DNA of 64,000 bases from Vibrio algarum. GTDB lineage: Bacteria > Pseudomonadota > Gammaproteobacteria > Enterobacterales > Vibrionaceae. Under the pieces are notes generated by a model that had not been told where the DNA came from, did not search any database, and saw only the letters and a list, made by a program, of their open reading frames with translations. The stretch covers positions 2,914,001 to 2,978,000 of the forward strand of contig NZ_JAQLOI010000001.1 in the NCBI RefSeq assembly GCF_028204155.1, in the 5' to 3' direction. This document shows positions 1 through 7,772 of this stretch, piece after piece. The translations under genes and the position numbers were made by a program. Position 1 is the first letter of the stretch. Each line of letters opens with the position of its first letter.

Positions 1-142
1 ATCTTCGTAAGCATGTTTCGGTTTCTAATAAGAGCGTAAATAGAGGAAGATCGTTAGTCATAAGAATATTGCGTACTGCCACCTTGAAATTTTCGCTAAG
101 AGTACCATTTATTAAACAAAGACGAATAGAGTAATTAATGCA
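1..142. other. left edge, no gene supported
   Basis: I see no gene I can support here. One plus-strand frame is open from base 3 to about 134 without a start, so it may be the 3' end of a gene cut by the window edge, but the translation is not recognisable. Confidence 0.3.
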
Positions 143-1189
143 ATGGAAAATATTCAAACCCTAACTCAACTGCTACGAAATAGTGGCTGTGAATATAAAA
201 TTTTTGATTTAGGGAGACGTATCCTATCGGTTGAGAACAAACTGTTTTCTAATGTAGAGCTAAGCCAACAACCCTATCCGTACCCACTGCAAAGACACGC
301 TCATATTGCTATAGCTTACTGGAATGAGGAAAAACAGCCTTGGATCTGGTTTTTAAAATTCCCTTTAGATGAACGTGGCTTATTGAAGCAATCTGATATC
401 GGCAATTTTATAAAATATGTCGTTGAAGCCATGGGCACGAGATTAGGTGGCGAGATAAGTGAAGATCAAGAACAAAAGCTTGCGAATAACCCTTATACAT
501 TTAAGCCCTCTGAAGACAAAATGGCAGTATTTCATAGCCAAATTCGAGCTTTTTTAGATATGCAAACTAGCCAATATTATGAGCATGCTCAACACTATTT
601 TAGCGGAGGGCTTGGGTGGGATAAGTGGCAAACTGTCGGGCTTCAAGGCATTGCAGATATCTGCGCTCGAATCAACCAAGAACAAAATGGTGTCATTGTT
701 CGTAAATCTTTGCGTCATATTCCCAGTGAACCAAGGTATGCGATACTCGGTGTATTAGAGCATACGGACTTACCGGATAAACTATCCGACACTCTTTTAG
801 AGCTTGCTCAAAAAGAGTGTGTACACAACACACCAGATCTGTTTTTGCTCTCTGCGTACGTTAGAGCATTATCTGGTGCTAGCACCTCTCAATTAAACAC
901 TCTCGTCAACACTATATTAGTTAGCCCACGTCTAAGTCATCAGGAAGTCCTCATCGGTATTGCGGGGCGTTCTTGGCAAGTATTGGAAGACCCGATATTA
1001 GCTGAAAAATACCTATTAAGATTGGCACAAACAGGTAATCAAAACCTATTTAACCAGATATTTGCAGACCTAGTAATGCAACCAGCATTGCGTCTAGTCT
1101 TATTACCGTTACTGCATAGCAATCCTTCTAATGATTTAGCCGCTGCACTTGTCAGCTTACAACAGACAACGAAAGCAAAGGCTAATTGA
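143..1189 (+). CDS. DUF3549 family protein
   Basis: A 348-residue soluble protein of the DUF3549 family, which is common in vibrios and relatives and has no known function. I recognise it from the N-terminal part (FDLGRRI, then the HIAIAYWNEE and PWIWFLKFPLDERG stretches). No signal peptide or membrane segment is visible. Its stop codon overlaps the ATG of the next gene (TGATG), so the two are probably translated together. A weak ribosome site precedes the start. Family assignment is from memory of the family; role unknown. Confidence 0.8.
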   Translation: MENIQTLTQLLRNSGCEYKIFDLGRRILSVENKLFSNVELSQQPYPYPLQRHAHIAIAYWNEEKQPWIWFLKFPLDERGLLKQSDIGNFIKYVVEAMGTRLGGEISEDQEQKLANNPYTFKPSEDKMAVFHSQIRAFLDMQTSQYYEHAQHYFSGGLGWDKWQTVGLQGIADICARINQEQNGVIVRKSLRHIPSEPRYAILGVLEHTDLPDKLSDTLLELAQKECVHNTPDLFLLSAYVRALSGASTSQLNTLVNTILVSPRLSHQEVLIGIAGRSWQVLEDPILAEKYLLRLAQTGNQNLFNQIFADLVMQPALRLVLLPLLHSNPSNDLAAALVSLQQTTKAKAN

Positions 1190-1502
1190 TGATTAGTGAC
1201 CTATTAGCAATACTCGGTTTAGGTTTTGGCTGTTTTCTTTTTGGCAGCAACGAAGGCAATCAGAATTAGCAAAAGCTGCGATTGCAAGACGATGTGAACA
1301 ACTCGATTTACAAGTGTTAAGCGTTTCGTTTGGCGCACATAGAATAAAAACGCCAGAAGGAAATCTAAAGTGGCATACTGCTTATCAATTTGAGTTCTCT
1401 GCTCTCGGTGATGACTGCTATCAGGCAAATTTGATTATGCGTGGTTTTAGACCGGTGCGTTTTAATATCCCACCGTACCGGATGAGCGAAACGCTTCATT
1501 AA
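1189..1502 (+). CDS. DUF3301-like small membrane-anchored protein, frameshifted
   Basis: Starts with MISDLLAILGLGFGCFLF, a single membrane anchor, then runs into a stop at about 1267-1269. Adding one T to the T5 run at 1238-1242 joins the anchor to a second frame. That frame reads WQQRRQSELAKAA and continues to the stop at 1500-1502, giving 104 residues. This matches the short DUF3301 proteins that follow DUF3549 genes in vibrios. The start overlaps the upstream stop by one base. The break is probably a homopolymer miscall, but a real null allele cannot be excluded from one sequence. Confidence 0.7.
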
Positions 1503-1519
1503 AATAGGTGTTCAGAATA

Positions 1520-1913
1520 AGAAAAGCCCCGATACTTTCGTATCGGGGCTAAAGTCTTACTTGCAGCAATCCAGCTACCAAAATGCTCCATGCATCATCC
1601 GTAATAGTACTGAATCCTTCAGCTTATCCTGTGCATCGCCATCCTAGCGGTGTCCTAGTCATCCTAACTACTAACGTTCCTCGTTAGCGAACATCACTTG
1701 TTCCTTGAGCGGTGTCCCTTACATCGTCCTGATGTTGTCCCAGCCTGATCCTTTCAGGTGTTCCATTGCAAATCCTTGCCGTTAGTATCCTACTAACGTT
1801 GCATCCTGCAATGTCCTTTGTCCTTTTAGATTACTATCCTAGTAATCTCACTTCTTCCTGAATATAACCAAGTCCTTGGTTATTCTTAAATCCTTTGCCA
1901 ACTCCTTGTCGAC
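1520..1913 (-). ncRNA. csrB: CsrB-family regulatory RNA
   Basis: An RNA of about 394 nt that sequesters the translational regulator CsrA. On the minus strand I count 25 GGA motifs between the 5' end and the terminator, many written AGGA in the loop of short inverted repeats, for example TTACTAGGATAGTAA and TTAGTAGGATACTAA. The 5' end GTCGACAAGGAG resembles the start of E. coli CsrB (GTCGACAGGGAG). A strong terminator closes it. Known role of the family: titration of CsrA under control of GacS/GacA (VarS/VarA in Vibrio). Vibrios carry several csrB copies; this is one. The exact 5' end is inferred. Confidence 0.9.
1521..1550 (-). terminator. csrB terminator
   Basis: A perfect 10-bp inverted repeat, AGCCCCGATA (1525-1534) and TATCGGGGCT (1541-1550), followed on the minus strand by TTTTC. 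It ends csrB. It may also stop the upstream plus-strand operon, although no T-run follows on that strand. Confidence 0.85.
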
Positions 1914-1920
1914 GAAGATA

Positions 1921-1948
1921 AGATTACTATTTTTAAACTTTTGAACAA
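1921..1948 (-). promoter_or_regulatory. csrB promoter
   Basis: On the minus strand TTGTTC (1948-1943), a 16-base spacer and TAATCT (1926-1921) lie 8 bases before the inferred 5' end at 1913. The -10 match is moderate, as expected for an activator-dependent promoter. Confidence 0.55.
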
Positions 1949-2072
1949 GCCATTAATATTAATATCTACTTTTTAAATACGTTCAAAGCATGAACAATAA
2001 CCTTACAAACAATGAGTTACACCACACTTCGTTAATCATTTCTCCATAACTTATCGTCTTTTCCTACATATT

Positions 2073-2090
2073 TGTGAGAGATCTCTTACA
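2073..2090 (-). promoter_or_regulatory. GacA/VarA/UvrY box of csrB
   Basis: TGTGAG-AGATCT-CTTACA is one base from the GacA-type consensus TGTAAG-N6-CTTACA. It lies about 160-177 bases upstream of the csrB start, the distance usual for these upstream activating sites in csrB-type genes. This supports control by the VarS/VarA two-component system. Confidence 0.8.
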
Positions 2091-2245
2091 AGAGACTTCT
2101 TGATTAGATATGCACAATCTTAGAAATATCATTCATAAATATAATCATACGCTCTTTAGATTCACTAAACATATAGACGTTAAGGTCTAGATAACTGAAA
2201 GAGCACAAAGTAGTATATGAAGATAAAGAAATAGTGGAGTTCTAT

Positions 2246-2965
2246 ATGCAAACTAAAGACGTATCTGCTGAACTTGAACAAGCAATGCAAAAAATTCATG
2301 CTCTGGGTAAGCAACCTACTGTTGCGTTGGTTAAGGCTCAATTACATACCAGTGTTCCTATGCCTGCAATTATAGCGGCAATCAAGAGCTGGAAAGGCAA
2401 CAAATCTGTTCCCAAAATAGAAATCGCTGAAAAGAAAGAACTCGATCTCGAAAAGAGAATAGAACAACTAGAAAAACAAGTTATCGAGTTAACCCAAAAA
2501 ATGAATACGCTAGAGGAAAAAATGAAGATATGGGTTGATGCGGATGCTTGTCCAAAAGTCATTCGAGAAACACTGTTTAGAGCAGCAGAAAGAACCGGGG
2601 TCGATTGCATATTTGTAGCCAATCACAGAGTTCCCGTACCTACACGCACTAACATCAAATCCATTCAAGTTGAAAGTGGATTTGATGTCGCAGATAACGA
2701 AATTGTTCGACTAGCGGAAAAAGGAGACCTAATCATTACCTCAGATATTCCTTTAGCCGACGAAGTTATCACCAAAGGTGCGCTTGCTCTCAGCCCCAGA
2801 GGTGAGCTTTATACTAAGGAGACAATAAAAGCTCGACTAAATATCCGAGATTTTATGGATACAATGCGTTCAAGTGGTATTCAAACAGGTGGACCCAGTG
2901 CGTTATCTCAAACCGATAGAAGAGAATTTGCTAATCATTTAGATAGAGTGTTAGCAAAACGCTAA
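2246..2965 (+). CDS. YaiI/YqxD family (UPF0178) protein with an N-terminal coiled-coil module
   Basis: From M at 2522 onward this is a standard YaiI/YqxD protein (PIN-like fold). It opens with MKIWVDADACPK and carries VANHRVPVP, ITSDIPLAD and a GIQTGGPSAL segment near the end. In front lie 92 residues not found in E. coli YaiI: a short helix-rich part and then a heptad coiled coil (LEKRIEQLEKQVIELTQKMN). I prefer the start at 2246 because GGAG (2236-2239) sits six bases before it; an upstream GTG at 2234 also exists. The junction GAGGAAAAAATG looks like a ribosome site plus start codon. One more A in the A6 run (2517-2522) would end the first part at a TGA soon after and leave two overlapping genes, so the fusion may be an artefact. 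Confidence 0.75.
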   Translation: MQTKDVSAELEQAMQKIHALGKQPTVALVKAQLHTSVPMPAIIAAIKSWKGNKSVPKIEIAEKKELDLEKRIEQLEKQVIELTQKMNTLEEKMKIWVDADACPKVIRETLFRAAERTGVDCIFVANHRVPVPTRTNIKSIQVESGFDVADNEIVRLAEKGDLIITSDIPLADEVITKGALALSPRGELYTKETIKARLNIRDFMDTMRSSGIQTGGPSALSQTDRREFANHLDRVLAKR

Positions 2966-3000
2966 TCTTGAAGAAGGTACATCTTGAGCGCCTTCGGGGT

Positions 3001-3042
3001 CTTGGGTCTTGGGTCTTGGGTCTTGGGTCTTGGGTCTTGGGT
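3001..3042. repeat. six tandem copies of a 7-base unit (CTTGGGT)
   Basis: Six perfect head-to-tail copies of CTTGGGT lie in the gap between two genes. Copy number of such heptamers usually varies between strains. No function is evident. Confidence 0.95.
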
Positions 3043-3100
3043 TACTTATAACTTTCTAGATTCAAAAAGCGAAGCGTTCGAGACTTAAGATTTTAAATCT

Positions 3101-3877
3101 CTACTTCAACTGGTCCCAACTGATGTTGGATACAATGCGGCATTTGTCGCATTTAAAATAGAAAACATCATGTAAAGGTGTATCTAAAAGCCACTCTCCT
3201 CCGCACTTTGGACATACTCTCTCTTTTTCTTCTTTAATGCTCTTTCCACCAACTCGATAGAGATAATAATAAGTTGGAATGTCAGTAAGATATTCAATAC
3301 GGCCCCGTATATCCCACCCACGACGGAACAAATCACTATCAATCTGAGTTATTTCTGCAAGGGCGGCGTGTTCGGCCTTACATCCCCCTGCCATTTGCAA
3401 TTCATCACATGCTTGCCATTCTGTTTGCCACTTAATGACAGCTTTATGATCGCCATTTAGCGTTGCTGGATGTCGATATAAAGGGATCGGCAAAAGCGAA
3501 TCCCCACTTCGTAAAGGAGAACACGTATGCACATAAGTTGTATATAAAACCTGCCAACTTGGTGTTTCTTGTTCAGCCGCTTCTTCGGAATTAATATCGC
3601 GGCCTAGCAATCGAACCTTGGGCGACAATAGGCTCGCTTCTGATAACTGCTTAATACAAACATTTACGTAATCAGAATGATTATCAGGATGAAGGCTATT
3701 TTCTTCAGGACAAACCACTCTCACATAGAATATGCCATCACCCATAACGATAGGAAATTCTCGACCGAGGATCTGACCATTATACCTAAGCGCTTCTAAA
3801 AGAGCATTTACACCTTTATCTACCGCCGAAACGGTTGTGTTATCAAAGCACTCAAACTGCAATTCAGCAACAACCAT
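3101..3877 (-). CDS. DUF2310 family zinc-ribbon protein
   Basis: A 258-residue protein of the DUF2310 family (zinc-ribbon-containing, possibly nucleic-acid binding; function not established). The C-terminus holds two CXXC pairs, CPKCGGEW and FKCDKC, about 20 residues apart, which should bind one zinc ion. I start it at MVVAELQFEC (3877) just after the stop of syd, rather than at an in-frame codon 21 bases earlier inside syd. It lies downstream of syd on the same strand and is probably cotranscribed with it. Confidence 0.75.
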   Translation of the reverse strand: MVVAELQFECFDNTTVSAVDKGVNALLEALRYNGQILGREFPIVMGDGIFYVRVVCPEENSLHPDNHSDYVNVCIKQLSEASLLSPKVRLLGRDINSEEAAEQETPSWQVLYTTYVHTCSPLRSGDSLLPIPLYRHPATLNGDHKAVIKWQTEWQACDELQMAGGCKAEHAALAEITQIDSDLFRRGWDIRGRIEYLTDIPTYYYLYRVGGKSIKEEKERVCPKCGGEWLLDTPLHDVFYFKCDKCRIVSNISWDQLK

Positions 3878-3881
3878 CCTG

Positions 3882-4427
3882 CTATACCTCAGGCACAATA
3901 TCAGTAAGAAAATCGGTCACGTTTTGAGCTAAGATGTCACGCTTATCCGTTCCCAATCGTTCCAGAATCACATTCCCTGTAATATTACAGATAGATATAA
4001 CATCCAACTCAGCCTCAGTTACACCAATAAACACTGTGGGTTTCAGTTTCAATCGCCTTTGAGTCACAAGGTGGCCCAGCATATTTTCTTGTAAACGAAC
4101 AAAATCATCATCATTCCAGACTTGTAGCAGCGTAAACGGTTTATCTTGCCATGTCGCTTCCATATCCGCGCTATACTGACTACCATAAAATGCTTTTATA
4201 TCTTCATGTAAACTAATCTCAATGCCATTTTCCACATTAGTAAAATCTGCCATTTCATCGCGCTTGATCGGCTGCCAATAAATGGCCTCTCCGTCGCTTT
4301 TTTCTACACATACAGACACCAAACCGACCAATTCTTCATTCTTAGGTAACGTTTGGTGTTTATCTTGCCAGGCTTGCAGATAGCGCAAGGAAAAGAGATG
4401 CAAAGCATCTGTAACAGGTTGAGTCAT
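3882..4427 (-). CDS. syd: SecY-interacting protein Syd
   Basis: Syd is a cytoplasmic protein that binds the SecY translocon subunit and is thought to check SecY quality. The 181-residue product matches E. coli Syd in length (181) and in its typical segments, such as VFIGVTEAELDVIS near the middle and a C-terminal TDFL. The start at 4427 has a clear ribosome site (AAGGAG, 5 bases away). An in-frame start upstream would add 26 residues that are not part of the family. It is divergent from queF, with 84 bases between the genes. Confidence 0.9.
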   Translation of the reverse strand: MTQPVTDALHLFSLRYLQAWQDKHQTLPKNEELVGLVSVCVEKSDGEAIYWQPIKRDEMADFTNVENGIEISLHEDIKAFYGSQYSADMEATWQDKPFTLLQVWNDDDFVRLQENMLGHLVTQRRLKLKPTVFIGVTEAELDVISICNITGNVILERLGTDKRDILAQNVTDFLTDIVPEV

Positions 4428-4511
4428 GTAAGCTCCTTGACTTGAGTTGATGACAGCGTATACGCGATTAAGTAGAATCTTGGGTATTCTAATCGATAAA
4501 TGCAATTTAGT

Positions 4512-5356
4512 ATGAGCAAATATTCAAATTCAGCTGAACTCTCAGGGTTAACCCTTGGCCAAAAAACAGAATATAGCCACCAATATGACCCAGCATTACT
4601 GCAACCAGTCCCAAGAAGCCTCAATCGAGATGACCTCAACTTAGGTGATAACCTCCCTTTTAAAGGCTGTGACATATGGACCCTCTACGAATTATCTTGG
4701 CTTAATGACAAGGGGTTACCACAAGTCGCAGTAGGAGATGTCTCTATTCCTGCATCAAGCCAAAACTTAATCGAATCGAAATCATTTAAGCTTTATCTAA
4801 ATAGTTTTAATCAAACTCGATTTACTAATTGGGACAAAGTAAGAAGCACCATAGAAAGAGATCTATCTAACTGTGCAGGAGAAAAAGTTAGCATCGTGCT
4901 TAATCCTGTCTCACAGTTTACTGCTCAACCTATTATAAATATGGCGGGGCAATGTATTGATGAACAAGATATAGAGATTACTGACTACCAGTTTGACCCT
5001 GAGTTTCTAAAAGGATCAACCTCAGGCATACCGGTCAATGAAACATTACACAGCCACCTTTTAAAATCTAACTGTCTTATCACTAATCAACCCGACTGGG
5101 GGAGTGTCGAAATCCAATACTCAGGAAAAAAATAGATAAAGAAGCGCTGCTACGATACTTAATCTCATTTAGAGAGCACAATGAGTTCCATGAACAGTGC
5201 GTCGAAAGAATCTTTATGGATATAACTCACTATTGTAAACCAGATTCGCTTACAGTATATGCTCGCTATACTCGCCGCGGTGGCTTGGATATAAACCCAT
5301 ACCGCTCAACAGTATTTTTGGCACCACAGCACAACCATAGATTAGCACGCCAATAA
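4512..5356 (+). CDS. queF: NADPH-dependent 7-cyano-7-deazaguanine reductase QueF, frameshifted
   Basis: QueF reduces preQ0 to preQ1 in queuosine synthesis. The first frame runs from MSKYSNSAELSG through LPQVAVG, FKLYLNSFNQTRF and the catalytic-cysteine segment KSNCLIT to a stop at 5133. The remaining 75 or so residues continue in the next frame (LLRYLISFREHNEFHEQCVERIF, then YTRRGGLDINP) and end at 5356. One extra A in the A7 run at 5126-5132 restores a 281-residue protein; E. coli QueF has 282. Both the NADPH- and substrate-binding parts are intact once joined, so this is probably a miscalled homopolymer. Confidence 0.88.
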
Positions 5357-5381
5357 GCTTAATAAGGTATATAACAAACCA

Positions 5382-7670
5382 ATGTCAAAATCTGCATTAT
5401 CTCGACTGCTCATTTCCATTGCATTATGGGGAGCGGCAACCACCACCTTATATAGCACTGGCGTTTTCGCTGACGAAATCACATCTACTGTCTTAGAGGA
5501 AGCGGAGAAGGTAATAGAGATTGTTCCTGAACGTTCTAAAAAGATTGCTCAGCAGTTTTTGACTGCCAGAACATTAGCTGACAAAAAGCAAGGCCAAAGC
5601 CAAAATCACACCTCAAGGGATGAGGCTGAAAATACAGTTCGAACACCTAGCACCAGCATTAAAGCACTGCAAATTATAGCAAAAGCAAAGTATATATTAG
5701 GTGATTCAAGAGGTTCGTTAATCAGCGTTGAACAAGCAGAAAATTTAGCTCGTACTTATAATTTACCTCATCAGATAGTAAAAGTTCAGATATTAAAAGC
5801 AACATTATTATGGCGATTAACCAAAGATGAAGACAAAACAAGAACGCTAATAACAAGCATTGAGCAAGGCATTGAAAATAAAGAACAAACGTTTTTGGAT
5901 ATCGAACTAAACTACCAATTACTGATGCTGAAAGCTGAAATCGCCACCTCACAGGAAGACAACTCACTAGCCAAAAATTATTTTGATCAAGCAAATAATT
6001 TTTTAGTCAAACTCAATAATGAAGAGCTATTAATAAAACATCAGGTTACATTAGGCGAGTATTATTTAACCAATACGAATTATAATCAGGCGCTTTATCA
6101 ACTGCTGTCTGCATACTGGTCTGCAATCGAGAATGACAAACCTATATTGTTAGCGGAGATAAACCGGGTAATTTCAGATCTCTTCATTAAAAAATCCGTT
6201 CTAGACAAAGCATTAGAACACCTTTCTCAGGCAGCAGATTTTTATGACAACTACGAAAACTCACGCAACCTCGCAACTATCCTAAAAAAGATGGCCGATA
6301 TTTATTACTCTCAAGGCCAGTATAACCTAGCATTAGTGCATTATTTTAATGTATTAGACTCCGAAGAAGTCAATAGAGATATTGAAGATATCATTCAGGT
6401 CAGGTTAGATTTAGCAAAAACTTATCTTCAGTTGTATAACTACCCACTTGCGGAACAATACCTACAAAGAGCAAATGCATTATTGGCCTACGCCAAAATA
6501 GATAACTTAATAGCAACATATTATTTACTTAATTCTGAATTGGAATTTTTGAAAACCAATATTAATAAAAGCTTAGGCTTTGCAGAAAAGGCCCTTGAAA
6601 TTGGTGAAAAAACAAACAACGAAGATATTCAGTTGCATGCATACTTACTTCTTACAAAAGCATATGAACATATGAGTAATTATTCAGATGCATTCATTAG
6701 TGGAAAAAAATATGACCAATTAATAACAAATAAACAACAACAATTATTAACTATTTCAGAAAATGACTTTAGAGAACAAAAGTTGTTTATTGAGCAATCG
6801 TTGCATTTTAAAGACCAGTCAAAGTTACTCTCTCAAAGTAATGAAGAACAGATACGTTTTAGATATGCAAGCGCTATTCTATTTGTGCTTTCATTACTAA
6901 TACTTGTCCTCTTTGTACGACGTGGCATCGTAAATAAAAAGATGAGGCATCAACTTAGCAACCTGTACAATGACCACTATACACACCCACGTTCAGGTTT
7001 ACGTAACTTCCGATTATTAAACGTGAAACTGCCATTTTCTTTAGAGCAAAGCAGCGCGAATTTTGAACAGTGGAAGACAGGTGATCTCATCAACGAACCT
7101 CTCCATGATAAACTCCGTTTTATAATGATAGAGTTACCAAGCTTACGAACTGCATATCTTCAACAGGGGTACAATGCAGGCCTGCAACTTGAAGCTGAAT
7201 TTGGTGCGTTTATAAAAACAAAGCTAAAGAGCCCCGCAAGGCTTTATCATTTTGCTGACGGCATGTTCTTATATGTTGAACCGAATACAACGCCAATTAA
7301 AACAGCTAGAGAACTATTTGAACAAGTTAATAATTGGGTAAAAGATTTTAAATCGGACAAACTTCTTGATAGAACGATTCGAGCTGGAATTGCCGATTAT
7401 CCATTTTTACCAAGAGCCTACACCGCGATAAATGACAAAGAACTAATCGATATATTATTAATGGCGTCCAATCTTGCACGATTACAAAATCACCAGCATG
7501 GTGGAAATCAATGGGTCAGTTTAACCGCAATAGAAAATGCACCGGCTGCAAGTTTTGCAAGCGGTGATATTCGCTCTGCTTGCCTATCTGCTATCGAAAA
7601 CGGCCTAATAAAAATTGATTCTAGTGATAAAATTGAGGACAACATCATAAAATTAAGTATCATTGAATAA
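5382..7670 (+). CDS. TPR-repeat membrane protein with degenerate GGDEF domain
   Basis: A 762-residue envelope protein. An N-terminal hydrophobic stretch ending near ADE (residue 32) is probably a signal sequence. Helical repeats of TPR type fill about residues 90-480 (for example ILKKMADIYYSQGQYNLALVHYF). One membrane helix follows at about 495-511 (ASAILFVLSLLILVLFV). The C-terminal 200 residues have the length and helix/strand pattern of a GGDEF domain, but the signature position reads ADGMF (625-629), so nucleotide cyclase activity is unlikely. A periplasmic sensor arm with an inactive, possibly ligand- or partner-binding, cytoplasmic domain is the likely layout. The next gene is a better preserved GGDEF protein on the same strand. 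Confidence 0.65.
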   Translation: MSKSALSRLLISIALWGAATTTLYSTGVFADEITSTVLEEAEKVIEIVPERSKKIAQQFLTARTLADKKQGQSQNHTSRDEAENTVRTPSTSIKALQIIAKAKYILGDSRGSLISVEQAENLARTYNLPHQIVKVQILKATLLWRLTKDEDKTRTLITSIEQGIENKEQTFLDIELNYQLLMLKAEIATSQEDNSLAKNYFDQANNFLVKLNNEELLIKHQVTLGEYYLTNTNYNQALYQLLSAYWSAIENDKPILLAEINRVISDLFIKKSVLDKALEHLSQAADFYDNYENSRNLATILKKMADIYYSQGQYNLALVHYFNVLDSEEVNRDIEDIIQVRLDLAKTYLQLYNYPLAEQYLQRANALLAYAKIDNLIATYYLLNSELEFLKTNINKSLGFAEKALEIGEKTNNEDIQLHAYLLLTKAYEHMSNYSDAFISGKKYDQLITNKQQQLLTISENDFREQKLFIEQSLHFKDQSKLLSQSNEEQIRFRYASAILFVLSLLILVLFVRRGIVNKKMRHQLSNLYNDHYTHPRSGLRNFRLLNVKLPFSLEQSSANFEQWKTGDLINEPLHDKLRFIMIELPSLRTAYLQQGYNAGLQLEAEFGAFIKTKLKSPARLYHFADGMFLYVEPNTTPIKTARELFEQVNNWVKDFKSDKLLDRTIRAGIADYPFLPRAYTAINDKELIDILLMASNLARLQNHQHGGNQWVSLTAIENAPAASFASGDIRSACLSAIENGLIKIDSSDKIEDNIIKLSIIE

Positions 7671-7772
7671 TTTACCGGTTGTTATCCGATAATTTGAATG
7701 ACCTATTAGTTATTTTTGTTATTATCATTTAGTTGTATTATTTCAAGGACAGATGCGCCATTTACTTAATAT

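Noticed and set aside
1219..1502. Minus-strand ORF over the DUF3301-like gene
   Set aside because: No ribosome site or family match. The plus-strand reading with one added T explains the region.
5126..5132. Programmed ribosomal frameshifting in queF at A7
   Set aside because: A7 can be slippery, but eleven other runs in this window show the same kind of loss, including T-, G- and C-runs. No queF needs frameshifting elsewhere.
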